A stretch of DNA of 64,000 nucleotides from Peribacillus simplex. GTDB taxonomy: Bacteria; Bacillota; Bacilli; Bacillales; DSM-1321. Shown piece after piece: positions 19,480 through 29,202 of the stretch. The position numbers and the translations under genes were made by a program. Every line of letters starts with the position of its first letter. Positions within the stretch are counted from its first letter, which is position 1. Below the pieces are notes generated by a model. It did no database searches and was not told the DNA's origin. It saw only the letters and a list, made by a program, of their open reading frames with translations. Location: positions 481,455 through 545,454 of the forward strand of contig NZ_LNNH01000012.1 of assembly GCF_001542915.1 (NCBI RefSeq), written 5' to 3'.

Positions 19480-19740
19480 ATGCAATCGGCAGCACTCCAA
19501 ATCATTTCCTACTCTGGAGAGGCAAAGAGCCATTTTGTCGAAGCCATTCGTGAAGGCCGGTCCGGTAATTATCTAATCGCGATTCTATTAGGACCCCAAG
19601 TGAAACTCATGAAAAAGGCAGCTGAAAATACAGCTGCACCGTATGGGATTCCTGTGGATGTCATCGATCTTAAATCCTATGGAACAAGCAGGAACAGAGG
19701 CAAGAATCTGGGCTATCTAAAAAAGACCAGGTGCCGCTAA
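19480..19740 (+). pseudogene. Fused PTS IIA and IIB fragments
   Basis: An 86-codon open frame. Residues about 4-30 (ALQIISYSGEAKSHFVEAIR) match the N-terminus of lactose/cellobiose IIA. From residue 31 (LIAILLGPQVKLMKKAAENT, then YGIPVDVIDLKSYG) it matches the C-terminal half of a IIB. The phospho-His region of IIA and the phospho-Cys loop of IIB are both absent. GAAGGA directly abuts the ATG, too close to act as a normal site. I read it as rearrangement debris, not a working gene. Confidence 0.65.
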
Positions 19741-20143
19741 CACCTGATCCGAACAACTACCTGCTTCCATTGATTTGTATATTTTGTAAATGTTGAAAAA
19801 GGGACCCGCTCCACAGTTAGATGATCGGAGGCAGAACCCCAGAGGAAAGCCTGAGAAAAATGGCGGTCACGACAAACTTACGCTCCTTAGTTACGAATAA
19901 TTAAAGGTGATACCAATGGTGGTAAACCAGGCTCATACATTTGGAATCTATCCAACTAACAAACAAGTAGTTCTCATAAAAATTTATCGATAACTTCATT
20001 GTTAATAATTGACCTGAACGGCCCATTTCCCTCTAATGATCGGAAGAGTCCTTTAATGAATGCAGCCAGAATTTATTGTCTGAATGACGGGGGTAGCCCA
20101 TATCCCCTTCAATCAGACAGTTAAATCGATAAGCGGCGGTAGT
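19741..20143. other. Gap between PTS debris and gmuE
   Basis: No gene is recognised. At 20078-20124 a long imperfect hairpin with a GTCTGA/TCAGAC outer and a GGGG/CCCC inner stem lies just past the gmuE stop. It may end the gmu transcript, but lacks a clear T run. Confidence 0.4.
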
Positions 20144-21043
20144 TCAAGTCATCCCCAGCTTCATTTCTTTTTGATAAGCAAGATCCGCGAGCAGAAGTGA
20201 ACCAATAATTCCAGCGTCGTCCCCTAAGCCGGGCTTTACAATATAATCGGATATTTCGGTTTCAAGTTCTGGAAGTGAAACATACCCTTTCAGTACTTCC
20301 TTCACCTGATTTCTAATCATTTGGAAAATGGACTCCTGTTTACCGACTCCGCCCCCAAGGATAATTTTCTTAGGAGATAGGATTAATATGTATTGGGCGA
20401 TTGCCTGAGCTAAATAATAGGCTTCCAGTTCCCATACTTCATGCCTATCCGCTAATTGACCAGCAGGTTTTCCCCATCTTTCCTCAATGGCGGGACCGGA
20501 TGCAAGACCTTCCAAACAATCCCCATGAAAAGGACATTTGCCTTTATATGAATCTTCTGGGTGCTTTCGAACCATGATATGACCCATTTCCGGATGAGAA
20601 AGCCCTTCCAATAATCGACCGCCAACCACTGCACCGGCTCCAATTCCCGTGCCTACGGTTATATATAAACAACTATCCATTCCCGCAGCTGCTCCAAATC
20701 TTGCTTCCCCCAATGCGGCTGCATTTACATCCGTATGAAAGCCGACAGGTACTTTACATTCCTTTTTAATCGTTTGTAAAAAGGGAAAGTCCTTCCACCC
20801 TGGCTTTGGTGTAGTCGTTATATTTCCGTATGCCGGACTGGCAGGGTCAATGTTGACCGGACCGAATGAACCGATTCCAATCGCTACTAGCTCGTATTCG
20901 GAAAAAAAACGGATAACTTCCGGTATGGTTTCCTCAGGAACAGTCGTCGGAATTTGTATTCGCTTCCTCACATTTCCTTTTTCATCACCTACGGCACAAA
21001 CAAATTTCGTTCCCCCTGCTTCAATCGCCCCATATAACCTCAC
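20144..21043 (-). CDS. gmuE: ROK-family fructokinase GmuE
   Basis: A ROK sugar kinase, probably phosphorylating fructose. AIEAGGTKFVCAVGDEKG is the ATP-binding loop, DVNAAALGEARFGAA and TVGTGIGAGAVVGGRLLEG the catalytic region. The zinc motif GHIMVR..CPFHGDCLEGLASGPA (His and three Cys) is complete. It closely follows B. subtilis GmuE/YdhR as I recall it. A GTG at 21043, seven bases after GAGGTGAG, is preferred (299 residues); a GTG at 21055 is possible. Last gene of the gmu operon, 22 bases after gmuR. Confidence 0.9.
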   Translation of the reverse strand: MRLYGAIEAGGTKFVCAVGDEKGNVRKRIQIPTTVPEETIPEVIRFFSEYELVAIGIGSFGPVNIDPASPAYGNITTTPKPGWKDFPFLQTIKKECKVPVGFHTDVNAAALGEARFGAAAGMDSCLYITVGTGIGAGAVVGGRLLEGLSHPEMGHIMVRKHPEDSYKGKCPFHGDCLEGLASGPAIEERWGKPAGQLADRHEVWELEAYYLAQAIAQYILILSPKKIILGGGVGKQESIFQMIRNQVKEVLKGYVSLPELETEISDYIVKPGLGDDAGIIGSLLLADLAYQKEMKLGMT

Positions 21044-21064
21044 GGCTCCACTCACCTCATGTTT

Positions 21065-21778
21065 TTATTTGCGGATGGTCACTGTCGTAAAAACGAATTT
21101 ATCATAACGGTGCCTGGAAAAAGAATATTCAAAAGGCAAGCCATTGTTTAAATAGCCAACCTGTTCAACCTCCAATATCGGGTCATCCGGCAAACACTCT
21201 AAATGAATTTGATCCAGTTCATTAGGTTTATCTGCTCTAATTTTCCGATGTGCACCGCCAATTTTCAATTCAAGTGTTTCATGAATATAATTATAGATGG
21301 ATGCTTGTAACACTTTTTCTGTGATTCCTGGAATCATCGATACCGGCATATATGTCCTCTCGATGACATATGGCTCACCATCCACTTTTCTAAGTCTGAT
21401 TATGTGATACACTGGTGCATCCTCGCTAATTGAAAGCTGTTCGGCCACTTCCTTTTCTGGAAATTGCACATCAAAGGCGATGATCGTGCTTGTTACATTT
21501 CTGTTCGGAAGCACATTAGACAAACCGAGGGTTTCCTCACTGATGACATTCACCTTCTCGTCATTTACAGGTGATTGGACAATAAATGTTCCATGCCCCC
21601 GTTTTCTGAAAAGCAGCCCTTCCTCCACGAGAATATCCAGGCCTCTTTTCATTGTCATCCGGCTGCATTCGAATTCTTTAGCAAGCGTGATTTCGTCAGG
21701 GATCGGATGATCTACCCGATAAAACCCTTCCTTGACCCTTTTTCTCATTTCAATTGAAATTTTTTCATATTTATTCAT
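21065..21778 (-). CDS. gmuR: GntR/HutC-family repressor GmuR
   Basis: A 237-residue regulator. The winged-helix domain (residues 1-70) has HPIPDEITLAKEFECSRMTM and KRGHGTFIV. A UTRA ligand domain follows (about 85-230: RLRKVDGEPYVIERTYMP and LEVEQVGYLNNGLPFEYSFS). By position inside the operon it corresponds to B. subtilis GmuR, which represses glucomannan use. Its probable operator is the palindrome at 25538. Confidence 0.9.
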   Translation of the reverse strand: MNKYEKISIEMRKRVKEGFYRVDHPIPDEITLAKEFECSRMTMKRGLDILVEEGLLFRKRGHGTFIVQSPVNDEKVNVISEETLGLSNVLPNRNVTSTIIAFDVQFPEKEVAEQLSISEDAPVYHIIRLRKVDGEPYVIERTYMPVSMIPGITEKVLQASIYNYIHETLELKIGGAHRKIRADKPNELDQIHLECLPDDPILEVEQVGYLNNGLPFEYSFSRHRYDKFVFTTVTIRK

Positions 21779-21983
21779 TTTTATTCGCTCCTACTTACAA
21801 AAAACAATACAGTTTAAGTCATCCGCTTTTTCCATTATAAGAAATCAGGGTTATCACTGTAAAGAATCGATTTTTCTGAAAGTTAACGCATCTTCCCTTA
21901 CAAGCAGGTCAAGGGAGACAAATACTTCCAAATCCAGTTCCATCAGGCATCAAGGAAAGATTGCGTATTCAGGCCCCGATTTT

Positions 21984-23399
21984 TTAAAACCCGTTCATAT
22001 TTGCCACTTTTTTAAACCAATGGCCGCTCTTTTTCACTGTTCTTTCAGCATCTTTTTCCAGATTGACAGAAACGAAACCATATCGATTTTTGTAAGCATT
22101 GCTCCAAGACCAATTATCCATGAAAGTCCATAAATGATACCCCCATACATTCGACCCTTCGCTTATGGCTTTATGAACCCACTTCAAATGTTCGCTTATG
22201 AACTCGATTCGGTAATCATCCTGTATCATGCCATTTTCATCACGGAAGCGTTCTTCCCCTTCCACTCCCATTCCATTTTCAGAAATGAAGCATTCGATAT
22301 TCCCGTAGTTTTCTTTTACATTCATTAAAATATCATAGATTCCCTTTTCGTATATTTCCCAGCCGCGGTGGACGTTCATTTTTCTTCCGGGCATTTCATA
22401 ATGATCAAAATACAGTTCAGGCAAAAATGGAGCATCAGGGTTACGGGCATGTTCCTTTGCCTTTACACGTCGAGGCTGATAATAGTTGATCCCTAAAAGA
22501 TCGACGGTATTTTGCTGGATTATATCCAAATCGCCAGCTGCCATAGCAGGCATGAACCCTTCTGTCTTTAAGATGGCAACCAGATCTGATGGGAATTCGC
22601 CTTTAACGGAAGGATCCAGGAAAGACCGGTTGAAAAAGGCATCGGCAATCTTTGATGCTTTTAAATCGGCTGGATTCTGGCTTCGCGGGTACGATGGCGT
22701 CAAATTCAATATAATCCCGATTTTGCCATCCATATTCATGTCCCTATACTTTTTGATCGCTTTTGCGCTGGATAAAATCGTATGATAACCAACTTGTACC
22801 GCTTTTTTAAAATCGACGATATTCGGATAATGAAAATTGTATAAATACCCGCCCTCTACCGGGACAATAGGTTCATTATGCGTGAACCACTTTGCAACAC
22901 GATCTCCGAACAATTGGAAGCATGTCGCAGCATAACCTTCAAACGCATCGACGGTGTCCCTGTTTTCCCATCCTCCGATGTCCTGCAGGGCCATGGGCAT
23001 ATCAAAGTGGTATAAATTGACGAATGGTTCGATGCCCGTTTCCACCATTTCATCAATGACCGAATTATAAAAATCCACCGCTTTCTTGTTCACTTCCCCT
23101 TTTCCTTTCGGGAACATACGTGACCATGAAATCGATAACCGGAAAGAGTTATGACCAATTTCCTTCATTAACTTTATATCTTCTTTATACTTATAGTAAA
23201 ACTGAGAAGTGTCCTGAGGTCCGACGGCGTTGAAAAAACGATTGGGCTCAATTTCATACCAGTGATCCCATATGTTTTTGCCTTTTCCGTCTATATCTGC
23301 TGCACCTTCCGTTTGAGTGGCCGAAGCAGATGATCCCCACCAAAAACCTTCTGGAAAATGATATTGTAATTTTTCAGTCGTTTCTTCTTTCAGTTTCAT
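21984..23399 (-). CDS. gmuD: 6-phospho-beta-glucosidase (GH1)
   Basis: A 471-residue GH1 enzyme that splits 6-phospho-beta-glucosides delivered by the PTS. The acid/base Glu176 lies in WFTHNEPIVP, the nucleophile Glu374 in FISENGMGVEGEERF. The N-terminal FPEGFWWGSSASATQTEGA is the GH1 signature. GGGGGAA precedes the ATG. Cytoplasmic; lies between gmuC and gmuR as in B. subtilis. Confidence 0.95.
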   Translation of the reverse strand: MKLKEETTEKLQYHFPEGFWWGSSASATQTEGAADIDGKGKNIWDHWYEIEPNRFFNAVGPQDTSQFYYKYKEDIKLMKEIGHNSFRLSISWSRMFPKGKGEVNKKAVDFYNSVIDEMVETGIEPFVNLYHFDMPMALQDIGGWENRDTVDAFEGYAATCFQLFGDRVAKWFTHNEPIVPVEGGYLYNFHYPNIVDFKKAVQVGYHTILSSAKAIKKYRDMNMDGKIGIILNLTPSYPRSQNPADLKASKIADAFFNRSFLDPSVKGEFPSDLVAILKTEGFMPAMAAGDLDIIQQNTVDLLGINYYQPRRVKAKEHARNPDAPFLPELYFDHYEMPGRKMNVHRGWEIYEKGIYDILMNVKENYGNIECFISENGMGVEGEERFRDENGMIQDDYRIEFISEHLKWVHKAISEGSNVWGYHLWTFMDNWSWSNAYKNRYGFVSVNLEKDAERTVKKSGHWFKKVANMNGF

Positions 23400-23488
23400 C
23401 CTTAATTTCCCCCATTCTTTTTAAACCGGAAACAGTCATGGCATGCCGAATCTGGTTTACGTTTTTTTGTATCTTCCTGCCCTGGTGT

Positions 23489-24790
23489 TTAAGAAGCCTT
23501 GTTTTGATTTTCCGCTTCTCTTTCTTTTTTCACATTCGTTTTATCCAATGCTTTTAGGAATGGAAACCAGATGACGAATACGATCAATAAATTAACGATT
23601 TGCAACAAAGAGCCCCTGAAGCTATTGGTCGCAAGGTAACCACTTATTCCGATTGGCACCGTCCATGGAACGGTGACACCTGTTGGTGGTGGGACAATTC
23701 CAGTTGCCATGGTGAAATATGTAAAGCCTGTAACCACCATTGGTGCAATAATCCAAGGGATGACAACGATTGGATTCATCACGATCGGCAGCCCAAAAAT
23801 AATCGGTTCATTCACGTTAAAGATACCCGGTCCTACACCAAGCTTTCCTACTTGTTTCATTTGCTTGCTCTTCATGAACCATAAGATGGCGATGACGACC
23901 GCCAATGTCATCCCAGTACCACCCATACCTACAGTAAAGACTTCTATGAACGGTTTAGAAACAATATTCGGTAACTCTTCCTTTCCTCTAAAAGCTTCGA
24001 GGTTTTCGAGTGCAAGAGTTGCCCAGATGGGATCCATAACAGAGTTGATGATGATTTGACCATGTAAGCCAAAGAACCACAAAACCTGTATGAAGAATAC
24101 AGCGATCAAAGTAGGGATGATTCCACTACCTAAACCAACAAGGGGCGCCTGAATCACGTCATAAATAAAATCATGTAAATTCGTATGGAATCCTAGTGTA
24201 ACGATTACATTTACCGCTAAGAAAACCGTTAACGTGATTAAGGCAGGCAACAGGGCAGCGAATGATTTTGCAACAGCTGGGGGTACACCTGCAGGCATTT
24301 TAATCGTTATATCTCTTTGAACGATTTTCCGGTAAATTTCACCGGCAATAAAAGCGGAGATCATTCCGAGAAACATTCCTTTCGCACCAAGCCGGTCAAG
24401 TGGGATGACATTAGCGACCGTTTCTCCTGATTCCGCCTCAATCACAAACGGGGTTAGGATTAGAAAGGAAGCAAGAGCGATAACTCCACCAAACACAGCT
24501 TCGACATCATAGCTCTTTGAGAGGAAATATCCGATTCCGAAAACAACGAACACCGACAGAATTCCCATCGTGGCCTGTGAAGCGATTGCGAATGAAGATT
24601 GCATGGTCATGAGGGAATGGTCACTTAAAAATTGGTTTAAAAAGGGCAAATTAGTTAAAACGACAAATATCGAACCGAATATCGTAAGTGGGAACGCTAA
24701 CATAAATGCGTCCCGTAAAACCGATAAATAGCGATTGTTATTTAGCTTCCCCGCTAGTGGAATGAGAAACTGACTCAGCTTGTCAAACAT
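23489..24790 (-). CDS. gmuC: PTS IIC, cellobiose/oligo-beta-mannoside type
   Basis: A 433-residue membrane permease of the lactose/cellobiose family with about ten membrane segments. ADQK-type cytoplasmic ends, FFGLHGQIIINSVMDPIW and GPGIFNVNEPIIFGLPIVMNP (family signature with the conserved NEP) are clear. It works with GmuA and GmuB. It follows gmuA by 27 bases. Confidence 0.95.
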   Translation of the reverse strand: MFDKLSQFLIPLAGKLNNNRYLSVLRDAFMLAFPLTIFGSIFVVLTNLPFLNQFLSDHSLMTMQSSFAIASQATMGILSVFVVFGIGYFLSKSYDVEAVFGGVIALASFLILTPFVIEAESGETVANVIPLDRLGAKGMFLGMISAFIAGEIYRKIVQRDITIKMPAGVPPAVAKSFAALLPALITLTVFLAVNVIVTLGFHTNLHDFIYDVIQAPLVGLGSGIIPTLIAVFFIQVLWFFGLHGQIIINSVMDPIWATLALENLEAFRGKEELPNIVSKPFIEVFTVGMGGTGMTLAVVIAILWFMKSKQMKQVGKLGVGPGIFNVNEPIIFGLPIVMNPIVVIPWIIAPMVVTGFTYFTMATGIVPPPTGVTVPWTVPIGISGYLATNSFRGSLLQIVNLLIVFVIWFPFLKALDKTNVKKEREAENQNKAS

Positions 24791-24817
24791 AGTAGACCCC
24801 CCATTATAGATGAATGA

Positions 24818-25153
24818 TCAGATATTTTTTGCTTTGAAAATATCCAGTAACTCTTTTACTAGTTCCTTCATCGTCAAAGTTGACATCAGATGGTCTTCAG
24901 AATGAATGAATAGCATCGAAATTTCCACCTTTTCACCCTGTGCTTCCTTTTGAACCAATTGGAAGTGAACGTCGTGAGCAACAGCCAAATCCTGCTCTGC
25001 TTGAGCAATCAACAATTCCGATTCTTCCACGTTCCCTCCGCGATATTCACGTAAGGATTGAATCACCTTGCTGCGGGCATTGCCACTATATAAAATCAAT
25101 TGAAAATTAATTTGTTCGCTCGTGAGGTCTTCCAACTTCATTTGCTCCATCAT
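24818..25153 (-). CDS. gmuA: PTS IIA, lactose/cellobiose type
   Basis: A 111-residue trimeric helical IIA protein. FQLILYSGNARSKVIQSLRE is the N-terminal family stretch. The phosphorylated His is probably His84 in LFIHSEDHLMST. It overlaps the stop of gmuB by four bases (ATGA), so translation is coupled. Confidence 0.93.
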   Translation of the reverse strand: MMEQMKLEDLTSEQINFQLILYSGNARSKVIQSLREYRGGNVEESELLIAQAEQDLAVAHDVHFQLVQKEAQGEKVEISMLFIHSEDHLMSTLTMKELVKELLDIFKAKNI

Positions 25154-25461
25154 TTATTACCTATCAAGGAAATAGCTTGATCATACGCTTTTTTACCATC
25201 TGCCATTCCATAAGCCATCATATCGATTACATCTACCTTGATATTGTATATGGATGCCTCTTTTTGAAGTTCCCCCTTAAGGAAACTCATTTGCGGTCCG
25301 ATTAGCACTACATCCGCATCTGCCATTTCTTTCTTCGCTTTATCCTGGCCAACCGCCCAGATTTTTGCATCTTCGCCTATCGATTTGGCGTGCTGCTCCA
25401 TTTTAGTAACTAATAAGCTCGTGGACATTCCAGAACTACATGCAAGTAAGATTCGATTCAT
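25150..25461 (-). CDS. gmuB: PTS IIB, lactose/cellobiose type
   Basis: A 103-residue IIB protein with phosphorylated Cys8 in ILLACSSGMSTSLLVTKM and the partner motif VVLIGPQMSFL. First gene of the operon. The leader carries the GntR-type palindrome and a CcpA site. Confidence 0.94.
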   Translation of the reverse strand: MNRILLACSSGMSTSLLVTKMEQHAKSIGEDAKIWAVGQDKAKKEMADADVVLIGPQMSFLKGELQKEASIYNIKVDVIDMMAYGMADGKKAYDQAISLIGNK

Positions 25462-25500
25462 ACTTATTACCTCCCCTTTTGTATTTTTTTAACAATCATC

Positions 25501-25513
25501 TAAAACGCTTACA
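25501..25513 (-). promoter_or_regulatory. CcpA binding site (cre) before gmuB
   Basis: Minus strand TGTAAGCGTTTTA agrees with the cre consensus TGWAARCGYTWN at each of its first twelve positions. It sits 40 bases upstream of gmuB, between promoter and gene, fitting glucose repression. Confidence 0.65.
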
Positions 25514-25537
25514 TTTATTATTATGATCATTTTATTA

Positions 25538-25555
25538 TAAATGTCTAGACATTTA
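25538..25555. promoter_or_regulatory. Probable GmuR operator
   Basis: TAAATGTCTAGACATTTA is a perfect 18-base palindrome. Its core GTCTAGAC fits the GTMTAKAC core of HutC-subfamily GntR operators. It overlaps promoter-like hexamers (TATAAT directly after it on the minus strand). Confidence 0.7.
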
Positions 25556-25631
25556 ATTAAAATACTATTCAGTTTTTTTAAAAAAGGCTTCATTTCTGAA
25601 TTTATCATATGAATGTTTCTTCCTTTAAAAA

Positions 25632-25659
25632 AACCACTCAAGCTTTCACTTGAGTGGTT
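25632..25659 (-). terminator. Terminator of manA
   Basis: AACCACTCAAG, six-base loop, perfect complement and a T run on the minus strand. It separates manA from the gmu transcript. Confidence 0.87.
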
Positions 25660-25665
25660 TTTTGC

Positions 25666-26616
25666 TTATATAAAACTCGTAATCCATTCCATTTCTCCAG
25701 ATGCAATCAATTCCTTCAGTTCCCGCGTCATGATCAAGTGGTCTCCTTTTTTCACTTCCATCACTTCACTCTCGGATTCGATTTTTCCAGTTCCTTCAAT
25801 GATGCTGATTAATTGGAAGGTGCCTCTCCCTGCTAACCGATATCCTGTTCCTGATATTTTATGATGAACGACAGAGAATTCAGGAACTTCAATGAGGAAT
25901 GTTGTTTCCCCTCCAGCAGCCGTTACCGTTTGTGATGCATGAATTGTCTGAGAATCTGGGACTGTCGTTACCTGTAGTGCTTTCTCGAGATGCAGTTCAC
26001 GTTTATTTCCTTCTGAATCCGTTCTGTAATAATCATATACCCTATAGGTTGTATCGGAAGATTGTTGGGTTTCTAAGATGACGATGCCTTTCCCGATTGC
26101 GTGAACGGTCCCGCTTTTTACAAATATGAAATCTCCGCGCTTTACAGGCTGTTTTTGCAGCAGGTCGTCCCACCTTTCGTCCGATGTCAGCTTCACCATT
26201 TCTTCTTTTGTTTGAGCTTTATGACCAAGGATGATTTCTGAATCAGGTTCTGCGTCAATGACATACCAGCATTCTGTTTTTCCGTACGGTTCTCCTTCTA
26301 GTTCTGAAGCCTGTTCATCATTAGGATGAACCTGGACGGATAAATCATCGTTTGCATCGAGGATCTTAATGAGCAAGGGGAATTCTTCCATTTTATAGTC
26401 GCCAAATAGCTTGCTGCGATGGTTTCTCCATAATGCAGATAAGACTTCTCCTTTAAACTCGCCCTCTTCAACGACGCTTTCTCCGTGATGATGAGCGGAT
26501 ATTCCCCAGCATTCACCAATCGGGCCTTTCGGAATCGAGTAATTGAAATCCGTTTCGAGCTTTCTTCCTCCCCAAATTCTTTTTTGAAAAATTGGCTTAA
26601 GTTTTAAAATGGTCAT
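25666..26616 (-). CDS. manA: Mannose-6-phosphate isomerase
   Basis: A class I isomerase interconverting mannose-6-phosphate and fructose-6-phosphate. The 316-residue length fits Bacillus ManA/GmuF. Zinc ligands lie in LSVQVHPND (His97), KTECWYV (Glu115) and SGTVHAIGKG. KRIWGGRKL and ISAHHHGES belong to the N-terminal family pattern. The ATG at 26616 follows AGGGGAG; a longer frame to 26703 has no site. It is upstream of gmuB but behind its own terminator, so it is a separate unit. Confidence 0.93.
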   Translation of the reverse strand: MTILKLKPIFQKRIWGGRKLETDFNYSIPKGPIGECWGISAHHHGESVVEEGEFKGEVLSALWRNHRSKLFGDYKMEEFPLLIKILDANDDLSVQVHPNDEQASELEGEPYGKTECWYVIDAEPDSEIILGHKAQTKEEMVKLTSDERWDDLLQKQPVKRGDFIFVKSGTVHAIGKGIVILETQQSSDTTYRVYDYYRTDSEGNKRELHLEKALQVTTVPDSQTIHASQTVTAAGGETTFLIEVPEFSVVHHKISGTGYRLAGRGTFQLISIIEGTGKIESESEVMEVKKGDHLIMTRELKELIASGEMEWITSFI

Positions 26617-26866
26617 GTATTCGCTCCCCTTTGCTAATATGTATTTTGATAATGAGTTCATTACGCATGGGCCTTTGGCTAAACTGACTGTTGATTTCAT
26701 CAATCGGTACAGATTCTAATATGTTGGATGAGCAGGACGAGGATATGTAATGGTTCTTTTCCTGCTGCTAATGCGGAGCACGACTAGTTTAACCAGTTAG
26801 CTATCATGGCTCCATTCTTCAAATAAAAAGGATGGCTAAATGACAGCATTTTTCCCCATTTGGTCG

Positions 26867-27010
26867 CTACACTTCAAATCCGATCGCAGTCGAGCTATGC
26901 GCTTCGCTGTTCAACAAGGCTTTAACATAATTGATTTTTTTCTGTAATCCCCCAGCATTTTTCATCCAATCTACTAACCGGAGCCTCATCTGCGCGGTTG
27001 GCTTTCAAAT
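26867..27010 (-). pseudogene. C-terminal remnant of an unidentified protein
   Basis: A minus-strand frame of some 45 codons between an in-frame TGA and the TAG at 26867 reads MRLRLVDWMKNAGGLQKKIN then YVKALLNSEAHSSTAIGFEV. Composition and helical pattern look like real protein, but I cannot name the family. There is no ribosome binding site. The rest of the 26620-27150 gap shows nothing I recognise. Confidence 0.35.
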
Positions 27011-27150
27011 TTAAGATTATCATATTTTTTGTCGTATATTCTGTTAAATCTATTATATTCGCCTTTTTCATTGATTTTTTTTTTGTTGTTAGTATCTGAG
27101 AAGGCGCCCTTACGTAACGATGCTTATTTTCACTTTATTTAGGTTAATGA

Positions 27151-27180
27151 AAAAGGAGCTTGGGTACCCAAGCTCCTTTT
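27151..27180 (-). terminator. Terminator of the thiamin operon
   Basis: AAAAGGAGCTTGGG and its complement form a near-perfect palindrome with T runs on both sides, just past the thiF stop. Confidence 0.9.
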
Positions 27181-27199
27181 ATTCAAACGAAAAAACGTT

Positions 27200-28219
27200 T
27201 CATCCTAAAAATCGATGATATAAAGTTTTTGCTTCCGCAATATCTTTCGTTCCATGAATCAATGCCCGTCCGTCTTTAAAAACGACCAACCGATGTTTTC
27301 CGACGGAAAATGAAAGTAAATACGGATTTCTTACAACATGGCCGTCTTGAGCGTGTAAATTGTTTTCGAGCTCCGCGAGATCCCATTCCTGTTCCTTTGA
27401 TGGCCGAATCTGGACAGTGTCCCTCCCGCATAAGACCGCTGTTTTTGTTCGGTTTGCATAAGAAAGGTGGGGATACGTTCGGTTCTTCCCGCATGAGGGA
27501 CAACTGTCTTTTTTTAATTTCGCTACATGTATGGACGAATGTTCATTTTTCCAAAGATCGAATGAAACGATTTTGTTTCTTAGGGATCCATAATCTTCGA
27601 CAAGAATTTTCAAAGCTTCCGTTAATTGATGGGCAACGACCGTTTGAACGGCAGGGCTAATGATTCCCGCCGTATCACAAGTCAGCCCTCCAATCGGAAC
27701 CGTTTCCAGCAAGCAATTCAAACATGGGGTCACCTGTGGAATCACCGTATAGCTTATCCCATAACTCCCTACACAGGCACCGTATATCCAAGGTATGTTA
27801 AATTTTTGTGCACTATCATTTATGAGCATCCTCGTATCGAAATTATCCGTGGCATCCACTATTAAGTCCACTCCGTATACGAGCTGCTCCAGTTCATCAA
27901 CCGATACATCCGATACGAGCGATTTAACGATAACTTCTGAATTTAAGGCATTCAAGCGCTTCTTTGCTGCCACTGCTTTCGGTAGTCTTTTTTCAGCATC
28001 TGCTTCACAATAAAGCTGTTGTCGCTGAAGGTTGCTCCACTCCACATAATCTCTGTCCACAATCGTCAGCTTTCCGATTCCTGCCCGGACAAGACCTTCA
28101 GCACTTCCTGTTCCGAGAGCACCTGCCCCAATCACCAAAACATGTTTTTTACGGATTTTCAGTTGCCCTTCTTCCCCTATAGGGCCAAAAAGCTCTTGAC
28201 GTGAATAACGTTCATTCAT
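27200..28219 (-). CDS. thiF: ThiS adenylyltransferase
   Basis: An E1-like enzyme that adenylates the C-terminus of ThiS so that it can take up sulfur for the thiazole ring. [15 protein letters not shown] is the family start; [21 protein letters not shown] is the ATP loop; [14 protein letters not shown] is the substrate region. Zinc cysteines appear as CLNC and CPSC. At 339 residues it has a C-terminal extension beyond the MoeB/ThiF core, as in B. subtilis. It overlaps thiG by four bases and ends the operon. Confidence 0.93.
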   Translation of the reverse strand: MNERYSRQELFGPIGEEGQLKIRKKHVLVIGAGALGTGSAEGLVRAGIGKLTIVDRDYVEWSNLQRQQLYCEADAEKRLPKAVAAKKRLNALNSEVIVKSLVSDVSVDELEQLVYGVDLIVDATDNFDTRMLINDSAQKFNIPWIYGACVGSYGISYTVIPQVTPCLNCLLETVPIGGLTCDTAGIISPAVQTVVAHQLTEALKILVEDYGSLRNKIVSFDLWKNEHSSIHVAKLKKDSCPSCGKNRTYPHLSYANRTKTAVLCGRDTVQIRPSKEQEWDLAELENNLHAQDGHVVRNPYLLSFSVGKHRLVVFKDGRALIHGTKDIAEAKTLYHRFLG

Positions 28220-28983
28220 CCCATGCTCATTCCTTCTACTGGACTGCTGGCTATGGCGTAATCATTTTTTTCTATTCTTCCAGCTTCATACCCTAGTCGA
28301 CCAGCCTCAATGGCAAGTTTCATTGCTATCGCCATTTTGATCGGATCTTTTGCTCCGGAAACTGCCGTGTTAAGCAAAACACCATCCGCTCCTAATTCCA
28401 TCGCGATTGCCGCATCGGAAGGAGTACCGATTCCAGCATCAACAATTACCGGAACTTCGGCTTGTTCGATGATGAATCGTAGATTCAGTGGATTTAAAAT
28501 GCCCTGACCAGAGCCGATAGGTGAAGCACCAGGCATGATTGCATGACAGCCCACTTCCTCCAGGCGCCTCGCTAGTAACACATCATCCGAAGTGTAAGGT
28601 AAAACGATGAACCCCAGTTTCACTAATTCCTCAGCAGCTTTTAACGTTTCAATTGGATCAGGCAAAAGCGTTTTTTGACAACCGATGACTTCAACCTTAA
28701 TCATGTCACATAGCCCAGAGGCCTTGGCAAGCTGCGCTATGCGAACGGCTTCTTTGGCGGTTTTCGCACCTGCTGTATTAGGAAGAAGTGTATATTTCTT
28801 CAAATCAAGTTTTTCTAAAAAATTAGGTTGAGTCGCTTCAAAAATGTTCATTCTCCTAATCGCAAATGTTAATATTTCGGTCTCTGAAACCTCCACAGCT
28901 TGCTTTTGAACATCGAAGTTCGGATATTTTCCAGTACCTAACAATAACCTTGAAGAAAATTCATAAGAACCAATCTTTAACAT
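28216..28983 (-). CDS. thiG: Thiazole synthase
   Basis: ThiG joins deoxyxylulose-5-phosphate, dehydroglycine and ThiS-bound sulfur into the thiazole phosphate. The 255-residue TIM-barrel protein shows [44 protein letters not shown] with the Schiff-base Lys, and [14 protein letters not shown] near the end. It lies one base after thiS and overlaps thiF. Confidence 0.97.
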   Translation of the reverse strand: MLKIGSYEFSSRLLLGTGKYPNFDVQKQAVEVSETEILTFAIRRMNIFEATQPNFLEKLDLKKYTLLPNTAGAKTAKEAVRIAQLAKASGLCDMIKVEVIGCQKTLLPDPIETLKAAEELVKLGFIVLPYTSDDVLLARRLEEVGCHAIMPGASPIGSGQGILNPLNLRFIIEQAEVPVIVDAGIGTPSDAAIAMELGADGVLLNTAVSGAKDPIKMAIAMKLAIEAGRLGYEAGRIEKNDYAIASSPVEGMSMG

Positions 28984-28984
28984 A

Positions 28985-29188
28985 TCATCCGCCTCCTACA
29001 AAATGTACAATCTCGACCTTGTCTCCATTTGACAAAAATGTTTTACTTAGGTGTTCTTTCGCTACTATTTCATCATTCAATTCAACAATCACTACTTTTT
29101 GATGTAAATTAAAGTGTTGCAAAAGCGCTGTGACTGTTGATTCATCAGCAGGAACCCGTATTTTTTCCCCGTTAATAACCAATTCCAT
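28985..29188 (-). CDS. thiS: Sulfur carrier protein ThiS
   Basis: A 67-residue ubiquitin-like carrier beginning [17 protein letters not shown] and ending FVGGG; the terminal Gly-Gly is the site of adenylation and thiocarboxylation. GGAGGTG lies before the ATG at 29188; the frame extends to 29359 but overlaps thiO and has no site there. Confidence 0.95.
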   Translation of the reverse strand: MELVINGEKIRVPADESTVTALLQHFNLHQKVVIVELNDEIVAKEHLSKTFLSNGDKVEIVHFVGGG

Positions 29189-29202
29189 TTCTTTCACCTC
29201 CA

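Noticed and set aside
20078-20124. Riboswitch-like folded element after gmuE.
   Set aside because: It is downstream of the operon with no gene after it on that strand; an imperfect terminator is simpler.
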